Below the pieces are notes generated by a model. The model did no database searches and had not been told where the DNA came from. It was given only the letters and a program-made list of their open reading frames with translations. A stretch of DNA of 64,000 bases from Achromobacter anxifer (lineage in GTDB: Bacteria > Pseudomonadota > Gammaproteobacteria > Burkholderiales > Burkholderiaceae_B): NCBI RefSeq assembly GCF_903652925.1, contig NZ_CAHLAR010000015.1, positions 1 to 64,000 on the forward strand, given 5' to 3'. Positions within the stretch are counted from its first letter, which is position 1; each line of letters opens with the position of its first letter. Below, one piece after another: positions 26,401 to 35,622 of this stretch. The translations under genes were made by a program, and so were the position numbers.

Positions 26401-28876
26401 ACTCGGCAGCATCGGCGTTATAGAGGACGACACTAAGGTTAGATGCCTCGTGTGGTTGCAGACCGACGTATCTCTCCAAGAGCTCCCGCGCTTGCTTAGC
26501 CGCAGCCGTCGGATCCACATCGGTCATGACATCTTCGTCGCCCCGGATCGGGGTTTCCAGGAGACTGTAGCCATTGACCGTGCTGCTCGCGCTGACCAAC
26601 TTAGGGGCGCCACCATTAGTGAGAACGGCTATTTCCGGATAGAACGGATGCGCAATCTCATCGGACAGCTCACGCATGAAGATCTCGCGGTCACCATAGA
26701 GAATGCTACCGCTGGAGAGCAAATGGGTGGCAAATCCCGCCACGCGACGGGATTTCACCGCCAGCGCCTTCATACGCTCGGGGTGCCAAGGCGGAACAAT
26801 CAGCGCTGGGTTATCCCCAACCACTCGAGCCGTGCCAATTGACAAGATTTCGGACACCAATCGCGAACGGCAAACATCGCCACGGGCCTGAGCCATAAGC
26901 GTGTTCAGCAACACACTGAAGGACTCAGCTTGACGCATGACGGCCTCGCCATGCAACCCAGTGAATACGAAGTCCTCCATCGCTTTGATGTAATCCTCCT
27001 CGAAGGTGTCCCATGCCCCCCGGATTTCATTCCGTTGCGCAGGTGTTAGCCGGCCTTCTTCCGCAAGATCTTTGATACGGGTCTTGATGTCTTGGCGGAA
27101 GCTACGGAGCTTATTGACCGCAGGAACCAGAGAGCCAGCATCGGTGGAGTACGTAGCTTCTAATGTCCCCGTATCGAGCAGCGACACACTTTGTACGCCC
27201 CCCTTCTTGCTTACCAACCGACGCGGAACTTCCGTGCAACCTACCGCTCCTTTCTCTAATAGGCGGTGCATATCCGCAACCATCGATAGTCCTATCGACG
27301 TTGGCTTGTAGCTCCACAGGAGTTGCGTCTTACTGATCTTGGTCTCATTGCCACTGACCACTTTCAGCAGCTCAACATCGAACTTGATCTGCAAGGCCTG
27401 GCGCGAGAGCGAGGCGTTAGTTTTGAATTTCTTGTTGCGACTCTCAGCGATCTCTCGCTCTTTAGCGATAAATTTCTCGAAGTCAAACAGAGGATCAGGA
27501 AGATCGGCCGCAGTCATGCGTGTAACCTTCCAGTCCACCTTCGACCCCATTAGATCCCGCAGCCCACGATACATTGCAGAGAAGAAGCAGCCGGCGTCGT
27601 GGTTGAAGCGTTCACGCCACTCTGTCCTCCCCTTGTTGACTGTAAATCGGAGTATCCGCTCACCATCAACTTCCTCCAAGCCCGCATGCAAGTTATTCAC
27701 AACCCGCGCAAATCCATCGAAGAAATCGGTGCACTCGATAGGCTTGCCGAACAGCGCCTTTTCCCAGCGGGCAAGTAGTTTAGTGTCGCGCTCCAAGTGT
27801 CGACGATGCGTAGCGAAGAACTCTTCGTCTTCCGGCGTAAACTCAGCACGCCGCTCGCGCGACTTCAAATCATCAAGAAGCTTTCGGCCCTCTGGCTCCA
27901 GGGCATCTTCTTCATCACAATCGTGATCGAAAAAACGTAGCGTCGTCTCGGCCAAGCCTTGCTGCTTCTCCTTTGGCTTGTCAAAGGCCAAATAAACCCC
28001 ATCGGACTCCCATTCGAATTGAGCCAAGGATGCCGCAGCCTCTTGGTCACCTGCCGGCGCCGAGACGAAAGCCTCCAATGCTTGGCGGGCACCATCGAAT
28101 ATCTCAGCAGCATTAGCTTCAATGCGTTCGCGCAGTTCCTCGGCGTCAAGCGGCTGACCATTCTGACGTAGCTTCTTGAGTAGCGGCGCACGCTGTGTGA
28201 AAAGTTTTGCGAAGGCCTTTTGCCATGGGCCGCGTGTCGTCCCGAACGTCCGTGCGTTTGAGAAATACCCGCTATCCCTGGGCAACTCCACCTTGCACAG
28301 CGCATAACCAACCGCATCTCGGATCGGAAGACCTCGAGTAGCGATAGCTTCGACAATCTCTGAACAAAACTCGCCCAATTGAACAAGTGACAGTTCCGAA
28401 GAATTGAGCAAGCCACCGAGTGCAGCACTAAAAATCGTGCGATCGTCCACCACAGGTGAAAGGCCGCCAACCTGCAAGGCAGCATCCACCCAAGACTGTG
28501 GGTCGGCTCGCATCTCCTTTGCACCGATTGTCGTGACATGCGTAAGAGTGTCAGAAAGATTATGCTCGCTACCACTAGCGGTAAGGATGGCGTCCTTTTC
28601 AGTGATAGCATGGTTGCGCACGTAGCCGGCGTTTTCCGAGACGAGAAACTCGGCCGGCAGCCCCTGACCTTCGACCAATGCCTCAGGAATCATCATATCC
28701 ACACGAGCCAAGGTATCTGGATTCGCGAGGACTGCTCTTACCACTGCCGCGATTTGACTAGGCGAGAGCTTATAGAGCCGAAAAAGTGCTGCGGAATCTC
28801 CTGGCTGGCCAGGGTTCGAAGTGCGTTCGGCGAGAATGTCTGCACCGACACGTCCGATAATGCGATCGGTCAACAT
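23450..28876 (-). CDS. sspH: SspH/DptH-like FtsK-HerA-type restriction protein (1808 aa)
   Basis: A giant protein whose C-terminal 250 residues form an FtsK/HerA-type motor: Walker A GATGSGKS at 1570-1577, ILIDPK shortly after, Walker B-like MVFLVHDEF at 1670-1678, and the FAAQRPDKDVMP motif about 1712-1723. The first 1500 residues show no family I can name beyond the length and layout of DptH (DndH), the translocase-like subunit of phosphorothioate-dependent restriction. In the reported SspFGH module the H subunit has DNA-nicking activity. The start codon shares one base with the sspG stop (TGATG). Its end overlaps the membrane-protein gene. Confidence 0.8.
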   Translation of the reverse strand: MLTDRIIGRVGADILAERTSNPGQPGDSAALFRLYKLSPSQIAAVVRAVLANPDTLARVDMMIPEALVEGQGLPAEFLVSENAGYVRNHAITEKDAILTASGSEHNLSDTLTHVTTIGAKEMRADPQSWVDAALQVGGLSPVVDDRTIFSAALGGLLNSSELSLVQLGEFCSEIVEAIATRGLPIRDAVGYALCKVELPRDSGYFSNARTFGTTRGPWQKAFAKLFTQRAPLLKKLRQNGQPLDAEELRERIEANAAEIFDGARQALEAFVSAPAGDQEAAASLAQFEWESDGVYLAFDKPKEKQQGLAETTLRFFDHDCDEEDALEPEGRKLLDDLKSRERRAEFTPEDEEFFATHRRHLERDTKLLARWEKALFGKPIECTDFFDGFARVVNNLHAGLEEVDGERILRFTVNKGRTEWRERFNHDAGCFFSAMYRGLRDLMGSKVDWKVTRMTAADLPDPLFDFEKFIAKEREIAESRNKKFKTNASLSRQALQIKFDVELLKVVSGNETKISKTQLLWSYKPTSIGLSMVADMHRLLEKGAVGCTEVPRRLVSKKGGVQSVSLLDTGTLEATYSTDAGSLVPAVNKLRSFRQDIKTRIKDLAEEGRLTPAQRNEIRGAWDTFEEDYIKAMEDFVFTGLHGEAVMRQAESFSVLLNTLMAQARGDVCRSRLVSEILSIGTARVVGDNPALIVPPWHPERMKALAVKSRRVAGFATHLLSSGSILYGDREIFMRELSDEIAHPFYPEIAVLTNGGAPKLVSASSTVNGYSLLETPIRGDEDVMTDVDPTAAAKQARELLERYVGLQPHEASNLSVVLYNADAAELPLATVRELSSIQEDRKLQCSVSVRHTDQAKLRSVYGELVNKAGDDPDLPVVSETSDNFISKLRISVTPIAATPSESALGFKAFDVAFLHDVVARSAKEEWLSVAWTNDRPSLEHAPSRWSYRSVSGEDELKSTTFLTCPWQTASGWAYVTAVAAVCNQTDAVPDKRFLPARRISLQSPNLTALIKDAHDLAEWVATYDELLDKRQLQHNNITVVRYRRGSTNGRNMIVSSTSELRLLGVLVRRRLDELKLQLTADEVSEVADKAKRDALSVSGDIVLRAAKRGVSAGEMIGLVLSRHLLSEEFKALAGGGPALTAYFLLDDYASWLSQPESRIADILALNVEEKDEGVRVVISIVESKYVGADGLAVARRSSRDQLLTTLGLFREALFGDPGRLDRDVWLARLADMLIDADIPPGMTGLMERARSKLREGDVEISLRGYSQVYVHTSDAGAGSASEQELLLDENGVRAWQEVFDRAELKRLVEAYAKGSGSLDARLILGAHEPWSDHTFKRPAARVPWLAAMGQLASSAGEEPVAKEGGSQASEDVVTSAQELLAPEPISSTAETAPAVQSPAPASIVKVDSAFAALVASKAVGVGQSDSERDEWAQETTKKLKAALNSYGLQAAVLGTRLTPNGCLVRLAGSDRLRVEDIENKRTQLLTTHAINLVTVQPKPGEIVVTVAGSKRQAVSLWELWARRELNRNVAGVNTSFLLGVQEINGALLYLNLGAEFGGLSSHEPHSLVAGATGSGKSVLIQALLLDIAATNSKDLAQLILIDPKMGVDYAPLADLPHMRDEIVTTKEKAGEVLEALVQEMEGRYRAFAKARARDLPTFNSKVSAEERLPMVFLVHDEFADWMLDDAYKSAVGAAVQRLGVKARAAGIHLIFAAQRPDKDVMPMQLRENLGNRLILKVSSEATSKIALDRPGAELLLGRGHLAAKLNGEQGLVFAQAPFLSDQEIEAAVAAIAVDNGAREAPNEGRGSN

Positions 28877-30420
28877 CAGGCATTTCCCTTAAACGCAAAC
28901 GGATTTTCAACAAACGAACAAGAGTCAGACAACCGTCTAACTAAACCTAGACCTTCGAGCCTTGCCTCCAGATTGTCTCGGTTCTCACTCAGCTCCTCCT
29001 GATCGACTTGCTTCGCATTGATGAGGCGTCCGCCCTCAGCATCCCCGATCACCAAGCCATAGCGCTGCTTAGCCTTTGCCAAAAACTCGTCAAACTGCAT
29101 ACTGTCGTCGACGATGGTCACGACTATCGATTTCAACAGGCGATCATTGGGTGCATAACGCGTACGCCGAGAAAGCCGACGCGAACCTAGGCCGATTGCC
29201 CGTGACCATGCTGCATGAATTCTGCCCACGTGTTGCTCATGACGAGCAAGTGCCCGCTCGACTAGGGTATCCACAAGAGCGTCTGGGCTCTTCCCTGAAC
29301 TATGCTCGTCATCACTGTCGACCGCAGGCCATTGGAAGCGATCACGCATGAGCTTTACACGCTCGGCGTCAGGAAAGTCGCTTGATGTGGCTGCCACCCA
29401 AGCATCCTCCAGCCGGATAGACTCGACGTGAGCGCGCACCGCCTTGGCAGGTAGACCTTGGTTGTACTGGTAGCTGTCACCTGAAAGAGCACGGACCTTG
29501 GTGCGCTCCTTAGAGACAATCTCGCAAACAAATTCGACAGGCTCGTCATCACCCGAAATACGCTTAGCCCTTTCAAGAAAGTAGAGCAGCATATTTAAGC
29601 CCGAGATCGTAATCAGATGCTCCAGCGCGTCATAGATCGGCATATCCCTGTCAAGGACAGCCAACCAGTCTTCACATATCAGATCGAAGCGAGCGTTAGA
29701 AACTTCGGGAAGGTAGCCTGACTGCCTGGCATCATCTGCACGCTGTTCAGGCCCTTGAAGAGCCTTAACCAGCCGGTTCAACGGCGCCTCACGATCGAAG
29801 AGACGCTTGGAAAGGATATCCCCAAGTTCCGCGCCACGCTTGGCACGTGTCAGCATAAGGTAAAGAAGCTCACCAGTACGCGCGAAAAAGCGCCGGTCAT
29901 TACTCATCTTTCTCTTGGAGTCGATCTGCAAATCTTCATACAGAGCGTCTGGACCGAAGGGGAAGACGAACTTTGAACTCCAACGCTTATTGCTCCGTGA
30001 CTCAAACGAAGATGCCCTCAGAAGCTCAATGGCCTTCGCAAGATCATCGAAACTGGAAAACGATTGGCGCAAGTAAACCATGTCGTCGTCGCCATTGTCC
30101 GTTTTCCCCTGATCAAATTTTTCGAACCACTGCCGCCATTTTTCATCGTCAGGGAGAGCGCTATCAGAAATGGATTCCACGTAAGGATTATTGAACAGCA
30201 GTCCGCGTAGACGAATCTGCCGTTGCGGCCGAAACTTGAATGTGCCATCCAACCCATCATGTGGGCGAAGTGGTTTGTCCAAGTTGGATCCCAAGGCACC
30301 AAGAAACTCGAGAACCGTTAAATGTGGAAGCTGTTCATCATAAAGACGATGCCCCCATATATTTTCGTCAACACAAAAGTCGACACTACGGATTTCTGGT
30401 CGCTTGTAGATTTCACTCAT
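28876..30420 (-). CDS. sspG: SspG/DptG-like restriction subunit
   Basis: A 514-aa soluble protein with no catalytic motif I can see. It is assigned by position and size: in DptFGH/SspFGH modules a protein of roughly 450-520 residues lies between the P-loop F subunit and the very large H subunit. It overlaps sspF by 4 bases (ATGA) and abuts sspH by 1 base, so the three are translated together, which fits an obligate complex. Starts MSEIYKRPEIRSVDF at 30420. If the module assignment were wrong this would simply be an unknown protein. Confidence 0.72.
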   Translation of the reverse strand: MSEIYKRPEIRSVDFCVDENIWGHRLYDEQLPHLTVLEFLGALGSNLDKPLRPHDGLDGTFKFRPQRQIRLRGLLFNNPYVESISDSALPDDEKWRQWFEKFDQGKTDNGDDDMVYLRQSFSSFDDLAKAIELLRASSFESRSNKRWSSKFVFPFGPDALYEDLQIDSKRKMSNDRRFFARTGELLYLMLTRAKRGAELGDILSKRLFDREAPLNRLVKALQGPEQRADDARQSGYLPEVSNARFDLICEDWLAVLDRDMPIYDALEHLITISGLNMLLYFLERAKRISGDDEPVEFVCEIVSKERTKVRALSGDSYQYNQGLPAKAVRAHVESIRLEDAWVAATSSDFPDAERVKLMRDRFQWPAVDSDDEHSSGKSPDALVDTLVERALARHEQHVGRIHAAWSRAIGLGSRRLSRRTRYAPNDRLLKSIVVTIVDDSMQFDEFLAKAKQRYGLVIGDAEGGRLINAKQVDQEELSENRDNLEARLEGLGLVRRLSDSCSFVENPFAFKGNA

Positions 30421-32324
30421 ACCACGGCCTTTACAATCACTGGGTGGGCTGAACCCCGTCCAAACGCATCAATATCGATGAAATTCAACGTCAAGGCTGT
30501 AGCCGTTCCGCCTATCTCATCGTCATCGCCATCAAACTTCGTCTTGCGCACGACTTCAGCTTTGCGCAACAGCTTTGCCTTGAATGCTAAGAGGTCTTCA
30601 AGACATTCGTTGGAAAAGCTAGCCGGTAGCGCACCTTCCGCAACGCGCGAGAGAAACTCATGCCGGATAGGCGTGAGATCGAAAGTCACGGCATGACCTG
30701 ATCCGGGCAAAAGAGATACGTCAAGCTGTGGGCGTCCAGTCTCTTCGTCAAGCCTGATAGCCATGCCAACCCCGCCTTGACGCCGAGAGGGAGTCTCGTG
30801 GTCACATAGAACGCTTACACGGCTCTGAGTAAAGCCTCCAGAACTCGCAATGAAGATACGATCGACATTTTCCAAAAGCAGTCCAGTAAGTACGCGGTTA
30901 AGCCCTTTAGCAATGCGCCCTCGTGTTGTCTCGCTGATAGCGGATTTAGCTTTGATCGAGTGGATGATACTCAGATAGTCTCCGGCAAAGCGGAAGGCCG
31001 TCATGGACCACCGAGCATAGCCAGGCTCCTCCTCAGGCAGAGTGAAATACAGCCTACGCCGCTGTGCTTCCAAGAGCTCTACAAACTCGGCTGCCCCGTC
31101 TTCAATCCGCGTGGTTTCGTAGCCTTCTAAATACGAGTCTTGAGCAGCAAGGAATTCGATTGTTGCCCCGTAAATCGGATCGATAGCCACAAGCCGCTCA
31201 AAATCATCGAGCAGCTTCGGATCATCCCGACCATAGACCAACAACCCATCAGCAGCATTCGTCGTTTCCTCGCCAACGCCAAAACTCGCCATGGCTTTAA
31301 ACACAGGGCGGCCAGACACCCGACGTCTGGGAAGATTCGCTCCAAATGCGTTTGCATAGATACTTGCCTTGCCCATGCCGCCTCGTTCTTGGATGTTCGG
31401 CACGTCAGCACATGTCATCAAATTCTCTTTGGCTATCTTGGCGTCGGAGTAACCCAAAATCATGTTCGAGCACAAGGCCAACAGATCTCTAACTGGCAAA
31501 TGAAAACCGTTGAATCGCGCAATCTCTAGCAAGTCTCCGAGGCGCCCCGCAAGCTGCCCTCCGTCAGACTCGCCTAGCAAACGGCGACGATTCTCATCGA
31601 TCGGACAGATCTTCCCGGCATGGTTCAAGGCACAACCTGAGCAATTGGCCCATTCCGAATGACCGGCTACCGCTTTGGCAACCTCGTCCAGCGTCTTACG
31701 GCTAGTCGCGCGACTAAGGTCAAATACTGCGAGTCGGTCGGGAGGAAGCCCCGATTGCAAAAAGCATTCTTGAAGAGGTTTTCGAAGAGGGTGTACGCGA
31801 TCCTGTCGTCTCTCTAGATCGCGCAAACGGTCTAAAAGTTGACCGTGGTTAGCCGCCAGGATCACAACTTCAGAGTTGTCCTCGCCGAGCACTGATCTCT
31901 CCAATCGCAAGAGAGGAAGATCGCTTTCAGCCCCGTTAAACTCGGAGAGATCCTTGATGAAGACGGCTAGACGCCCATCGGCTAACCGATGCTCTTTGAC
32001 ATTGCCTTTTTCTGACCAAACTTTGGCGTCACCTCCGACGTGCATCCAAAGCGACCGACAATGATAGGTCTTTCCATCACCAGCAGTTCCAGCGATCAAC
32101 ATTGAGCCGCCGGCCATAGACTCGATATGCGAGACCATTGCTTCGAGCAGGGGGGTTGCCAACTGAATTGGCTGAACCTTAGCCTTCTTGAGTGCGCCGG
32201 AAACATACTCATCAAACATCGTCAGATTGTTTGGAGTGGGACCATAGCTACGCAGAAAGCGGACCCAAGAGCTTGAAGGAAATGCATCCCTTTCTGCACG
32301 AACTTTAGGGGTAGTATCAGTCAC
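30417..32324 (-). CDS. sspF: SspF/DptF-like P-loop restriction subunit
   Basis: A 635-aa NTPase. Walker A GTAGDGKT is at residues 79-86; FIKDLSEFNG at 122-131 and VVILAANHGQLLDRL at 153-167 look like the Walker B/sensor region. A probable zinc knuckle CSGCALNHAGKICP spans Cys228, Cys231 and Cys240. These match DptF, the first gene of phosphorothioate-dependent restriction modules that attack DNA lacking the modification. The start is GTG at 32324 with GGAG nearby. It is the first gene of the minus-strand operon; a palindrome sits about 113 bases upstream. Confidence 0.8.
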   Translation of the reverse strand: MTDTTPKVRAERDAFPSSSWVRFLRSYGPTPNNLTMFDEYVSGALKKAKVQPIQLATPLLEAMVSHIESMAGGSMLIAGTAGDGKTYHCRSLWMHVGGDAKVWSEKGNVKEHRLADGRLAVFIKDLSEFNGAESDLPLLRLERSVLGEDNSEVVILAANHGQLLDRLRDLERRQDRVHPLRKPLQECFLQSGLPPDRLAVFDLSRATSRKTLDEVAKAVAGHSEWANCSGCALNHAGKICPIDENRRRLLGESDGGQLAGRLGDLLEIARFNGFHLPVRDLLALCSNMILGYSDAKIAKENLMTCADVPNIQERGGMGKASIYANAFGANLPRRRVSGRPVFKAMASFGVGEETTNAADGLLVYGRDDPKLLDDFERLVAIDPIYGATIEFLAAQDSYLEGYETTRIEDGAAEFVELLEAQRRRLYFTLPEEEPGYARWSMTAFRFAGDYLSIIHSIKAKSAISETTRGRIAKGLNRVLTGLLLENVDRIFIASSGGFTQSRVSVLCDHETPSRRQGGVGMAIRLDEETGRPQLDVSLLPGSGHAVTFDLTPIRHEFLSRVAEGALPASFSNECLEDLLAFKAKLLRKAEVVRKTKFDGDDDEIGGTATALTLNFIDIDAFGRGSAHPVIVKAVV

Positions 32325-33180
32325 GCCTACTCTCCATCACGGTGTCCAACGCGCCGATCCGCTTTAACACCGATCCAATAACTTTTGGTAGGGAATTGTA
32401 GGATTTTAACTTCTATTTGATCTCGTGTATTCGCCGACGAGGTAAACAACCTCGTGAACGACAACTGCTTCACGAGTGTTGCATCTGCACTTCAGGCGGA
32501 ATCGGCCAATCCGCAGCCATCGCCCCTCCACACACCTATGGAGGTGGCGCGTGGACGGCGCACCCAGAATAGCCACCACAAGCGCACGAGGGGGAACTCC
32601 TGCGCCCGAGACGACACGCGTTTACCCCCACCGCGCTGCTAGGCAACGAGGCGACGATTGCAGGCTGCCGGCAGCCATGGGGCCGCCTCGCATAGAAGTA
32701 GATTGAAAACCGATGCGATGTTGGTGCCACAGGCGGTATCCAACTCTATGGCTGACCAATCCGGCAGTGATGAGGAAACCGGATCTTGCTATCGATCTGC
32801 TGCCCCGCCTCCAACTCTGGCGTCGCAGCAGACTTGCTCCTAATCTCCCGAACTCGACAGGCATGCCCTGTGTTCGCGCTATACACACGGCGAGGCATTG
32901 CTGCCCGCCCTTCCTCGGACCGGAACGAACCTGCATCCTGACCTCCCACCAACTTTAAAGGAGGGCCGCCGAAGACGACTCCCTACGACATCCCACTGGC
33001 CACGCGCTATACCTAATCTCGGCGAGTGAATGTGGCTTCAAGCCACCCGTCACGTCCCCTATCAACCACCTGAAACGGAAGAACTGAAATCCCGGAAAAT
33101 AGGTCAAAATAACGAATCAAATATAGTAGTCGTTTTGACTACAAGTCTATTTGGCATAAAAGAATCATTTTATATTCAGC
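32325..33180. other. 856-bp region between sspF and recombinase gene
   Basis: No convincing gene on either strand: the open frames present are short, lack ribosome sites and carry no recognisable domain. It holds the promoter region of sspF and the perfect palindrome at 32437-32455. Near its right end, AT-rich DNA with GTAGTC/GACTAC inverted arms (33126-33142) probably holds the recombinase promoter. Confidence 0.55.
32437..32455. promoter_or_regulatory. Palindrome upstream of sspF
   Basis: ACGAGGT and ACCTCGT, a perfect 7-bp inverted repeat around AAACA, located 113 bases before the sspF start codon in AT-rich DNA. Possible operator for the restriction operon. Confidence 0.5.
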
Positions 33181-35253
33181 ATGTTATTGTACCCATCGTT
33201 CTCAGATAACTACTGCGACGCGATGGAAGAAAAACAGCATAGAGCACAGGGCATTTTTCAATTAGGCAACTATTCGTCGTACGCAGTGAGCTACCAAACC
33301 CAGCTCGCCTCGCGCGTCACACCGAGTTTCGCTCCTCCCGTTTCGCCTTTATCCGAAGACGAAATGGACCTCACATACAACCAACTCCTCGAACACCATA
33401 AAACCCGCCTGACCCAAGAACGAGAATCCTTTTCCGAGCAGGTACTGCGCAACCACACCTCCGCCCTGAAGGCCTACCTGGTGTTCTGCGGCAAGGACCT
33501 GAGTCAGCGCGTCAGCCGCGAGTTCACCGCCGACTTCCTCAAGCGCATGCAAGAGTTCGCTCAGCTGATTTCCGGCGGCAATCGCAAGACGGCTGCCGAT
33601 AAGCTAAGCATGCTCAGGGCCATTAAGAAGACCGTGGACACCCTGCATCGCAAGGCCCAGTTGGCACCCGTGTCAGGCATTTCGATGTTCCACAAAGAGC
33701 TGCGCCTGGCCGTCGCCAGCAGCGGACAAGCGCCGGAAGAGATCGCGAAGGCGATCGGTGCCGCACCCCTGACGCTGCCACGTTGGATGGGTGGCGCGAA
33801 CCCCGTGAAGAAGGGGATGCCGACACTACGTCGCCTGGAGCGTCACCTGGGGCTCGAACGCGGTTTCCTCGAAAGTAAGCTGGAATACCCCCGCAAGGAG
33901 ACACGCGTCGCAATGGTGGTGGCTGGCGACCGGTACATCGAACGCATGCGCTCCTTGGTCAAAGACCCCTTCTATCTGCCCCGCAGCGAATTCAGCTGCG
34001 AACTGAAGGCTGAGTGGTTCGCGCTTTTGCGCTACAAGACCGCCGAGCACCCGGTTGGCCTGCGTCGGTCACCTCGCGGACGCTGGCGCGTGCTTGCCAA
34101 GGATCAAGTGGGGCGGGAGATCTCGAGTGAGCAGTTCTGCTGCGTCACGGAGGGGTACTACAGCCCCAGCGCTTCCCGCAACTTTCAGATCGTTCGCGCG
34201 TTCCTCGGGTTTCTGAGCAAACCGAAAGAAGGAAACACCGCCGTAGCAGGGCTGGGACTGCCCGTGGACAAGGTGCAAACACTTGCCCACTTGGTGATCC
34301 CTGAGAACCTAGAGGCATACCTCCAGTTCATGAAGGCACGCTCTGGCCACACCATACACAACGGGCACATCAATGTGGCTGGCGCCGTCTGCAACCTGAC
34401 GAACCCGGGAGACGGATACCTGTGGCAGCACCCTCAGCTTCTGGAGAAGGTGCAGGAATTCGCTCGCGACCGGACATGGCAGCAACTGTGCGATGAGACG
34501 CACAGCCTGTGCAAATCATGGCAACAAGCCGGGAAAGGCAAAAAATCGCGCGACCCCAAAGCACCCTTGCTTCACTTGCTCAGCCTTGACGATCCGTTGG
34601 TGCCGTTCAAACGGGCAATCAAGCAACTGGACATCGCTGCCGCGAACTGCGCACCGGGTTCGGCGTTTCAGGCTACGTACAAGCGAGATGCTCTGCTCGT
34701 TGCTATTTCCCTGTCCAACCCGCTTCGGCACCGTACGCTGACCATCATGAAGTACATCAAGCCGGGAGAGTTCTCCGCATATGCCTCGAACCTTTATCAA
34801 GCTGAGGACAGCACGTGGCGCCTGCGCTTCTGGAAAGGGGACTTCAAGAACGACGGATCAAAAGATGATGACTACGACGCGCCACTTCCCAAAGCCCTGG
34901 CCTCCCGGATCGAGGAGTACCTGGACGTATACCGACCCGTTTTGATTCGGCGCAATCTAGGCGCCCCTTGGGTGTTTCCCAACCTCCACGGCAATATGCA
35001 CAAGGACGTCGGACAGTTGATGGCTGGCGTGGCTCAGAATTACATCCCGGAGGTCTCACGCCTGCGGATGCACGCTGTGCGACACATCGTAGCGACTGAC
35101 TTCCTGAATAGGAACCCCGGGCATTACACGGTGGTCGCAGCCCTGTTGCATGACAAGCTGGAAACCGTGCTGAAGCACTACGCGCATCGCAAGAGCGAAT
35201 CAGCATTCAACCTACACGAAGAACATATGAGGTCCTTCTTCGTTGAGGATTGA
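33181..35253 (+). CDS. Large tyrosine site-specific recombinase (690 aa)
   Basis: The catalytic residues of a phage-integrase-type recombinase are visible in the C-terminal third: Arg in SNPLRHRTLTIM, the HxxR box in MHAVRHIVATDFL, and the tyrosine in LETVLKHYAHRKSESAF. The N-terminal part (from MDLTYNQLLEHHKTRL) resembles a core-binding helical domain, with a long extra insert between. It is twice the size of the island integrase, so it is likely a separate mobile unit or resolvase rather than the enzyme that integrated the island. ATGs at 33181 and 33223 are both possible starts. A broken second copy of its 3' end lies at 36297-36566. Confidence 0.78.
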   Translation: MLLYPSFSDNYCDAMEEKQHRAQGIFQLGNYSSYAVSYQTQLASRVTPSFAPPVSPLSEDEMDLTYNQLLEHHKTRLTQERESFSEQVLRNHTSALKAYLVFCGKDLSQRVSREFTADFLKRMQEFAQLISGGNRKTAADKLSMLRAIKKTVDTLHRKAQLAPVSGISMFHKELRLAVASSGQAPEEIAKAIGAAPLTLPRWMGGANPVKKGMPTLRRLERHLGLERGFLESKLEYPRKETRVAMVVAGDRYIERMRSLVKDPFYLPRSEFSCELKAEWFALLRYKTAEHPVGLRRSPRGRWRVLAKDQVGREISSEQFCCVTEGYYSPSASRNFQIVRAFLGFLSKPKEGNTAVAGLGLPVDKVQTLAHLVIPENLEAYLQFMKARSGHTIHNGHINVAGAVCNLTNPGDGYLWQHPQLLEKVQEFARDRTWQQLCDETHSLCKSWQQAGKGKKSRDPKAPLLHLLSLDDPLVPFKRAIKQLDIAAANCAPGSAFQATYKRDALLVAISLSNPLRHRTLTIMKYIKPGEFSAYASNLYQAEDSTWRLRFWKGDFKNDGSKDDDYDAPLPKALASRIEEYLDVYRPVLIRRNLGAPWVFPNLHGNMHKDVGQLMAGVAQNYIPEVSRLRMHAVRHIVATDFLNRNPGHYTVVAALLHDKLETVLKHYAHRKSESAFNLHEEHMRSFFVED

Positions 35254-35339
35254 TACCAAATTTTCCTATGCGTCCACCCTCACGCTACGTCGGCAGAATG
35301 GCACACTGTTGGCACAGCATCGACCGTCAATTAAAAGGG

Positions 35340-35573
35340 CCCACGCTAAGCTTGGGCCTAAACGAGCGCTTGAAGGCGCTCAAGCTGCACGGTATGGCTG
35401 AAGCGCTCACCGACCTCGTGCAGCAAGACTCTCCGGCATACCAGAGCGGCTCTCCCATCTTGAGCCAGCTTCTACGGGCCGAGCTTACCGAGCGGAAGGT
35501 GCGATCTATTGCCTATCAGATGAAGGTGGCCAAGTTCCCAGCATATCGAGAACCAGCTCCTGACTTGAAGTAA
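35340..35573 (+). pseudogene. IstB (IS21-family helper ATPase) N-terminal fragment
   Basis: The frame LGLNERLKALKLHGMAEALTDLVQQD through AYQSGSPILSQLLRAELTERKVRSIAYQMKVAKFPAYR is the N-terminal region of IstB-type transposition helper proteins. It stops after about 65 residues, before the P-loop ATPase core, so it is non-functional. It begins about 90 bases downstream of the recombinase stop. Confidence 0.82.
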
Positions 35574-35622
35574 TGATTGCTATGCAAACAAGGACGCTCA
35601 CAGAAGGTCTGCTAGGCGGTAG

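Noticed and set aside
17223-32324. BREX or DISARM system
   Set aside because: No PglX-type methylase, PglZ phosphatase, BrxL, or DISARM DrmA/B-like genes; the ATPases belong to a phosphorothioation set.
32437-32455. CRISPR repeat
   Set aside because: Single palindrome with no further copies or spacers; no cas genes in the window.
33181-35253. Large recombinase as the integrase that inserted the island
   Set aside because: It is not next to either att site; the 400-aa integrase beside tRNA-Lys has the standard position and orientation.
35250-35573. Intact IstB or new gene overlapping the recombinase stop
   Set aside because: Only the N-terminal 65 residues match IstB and the upstream part of the frame is unrelated sequence, so it is treated as a remnant.
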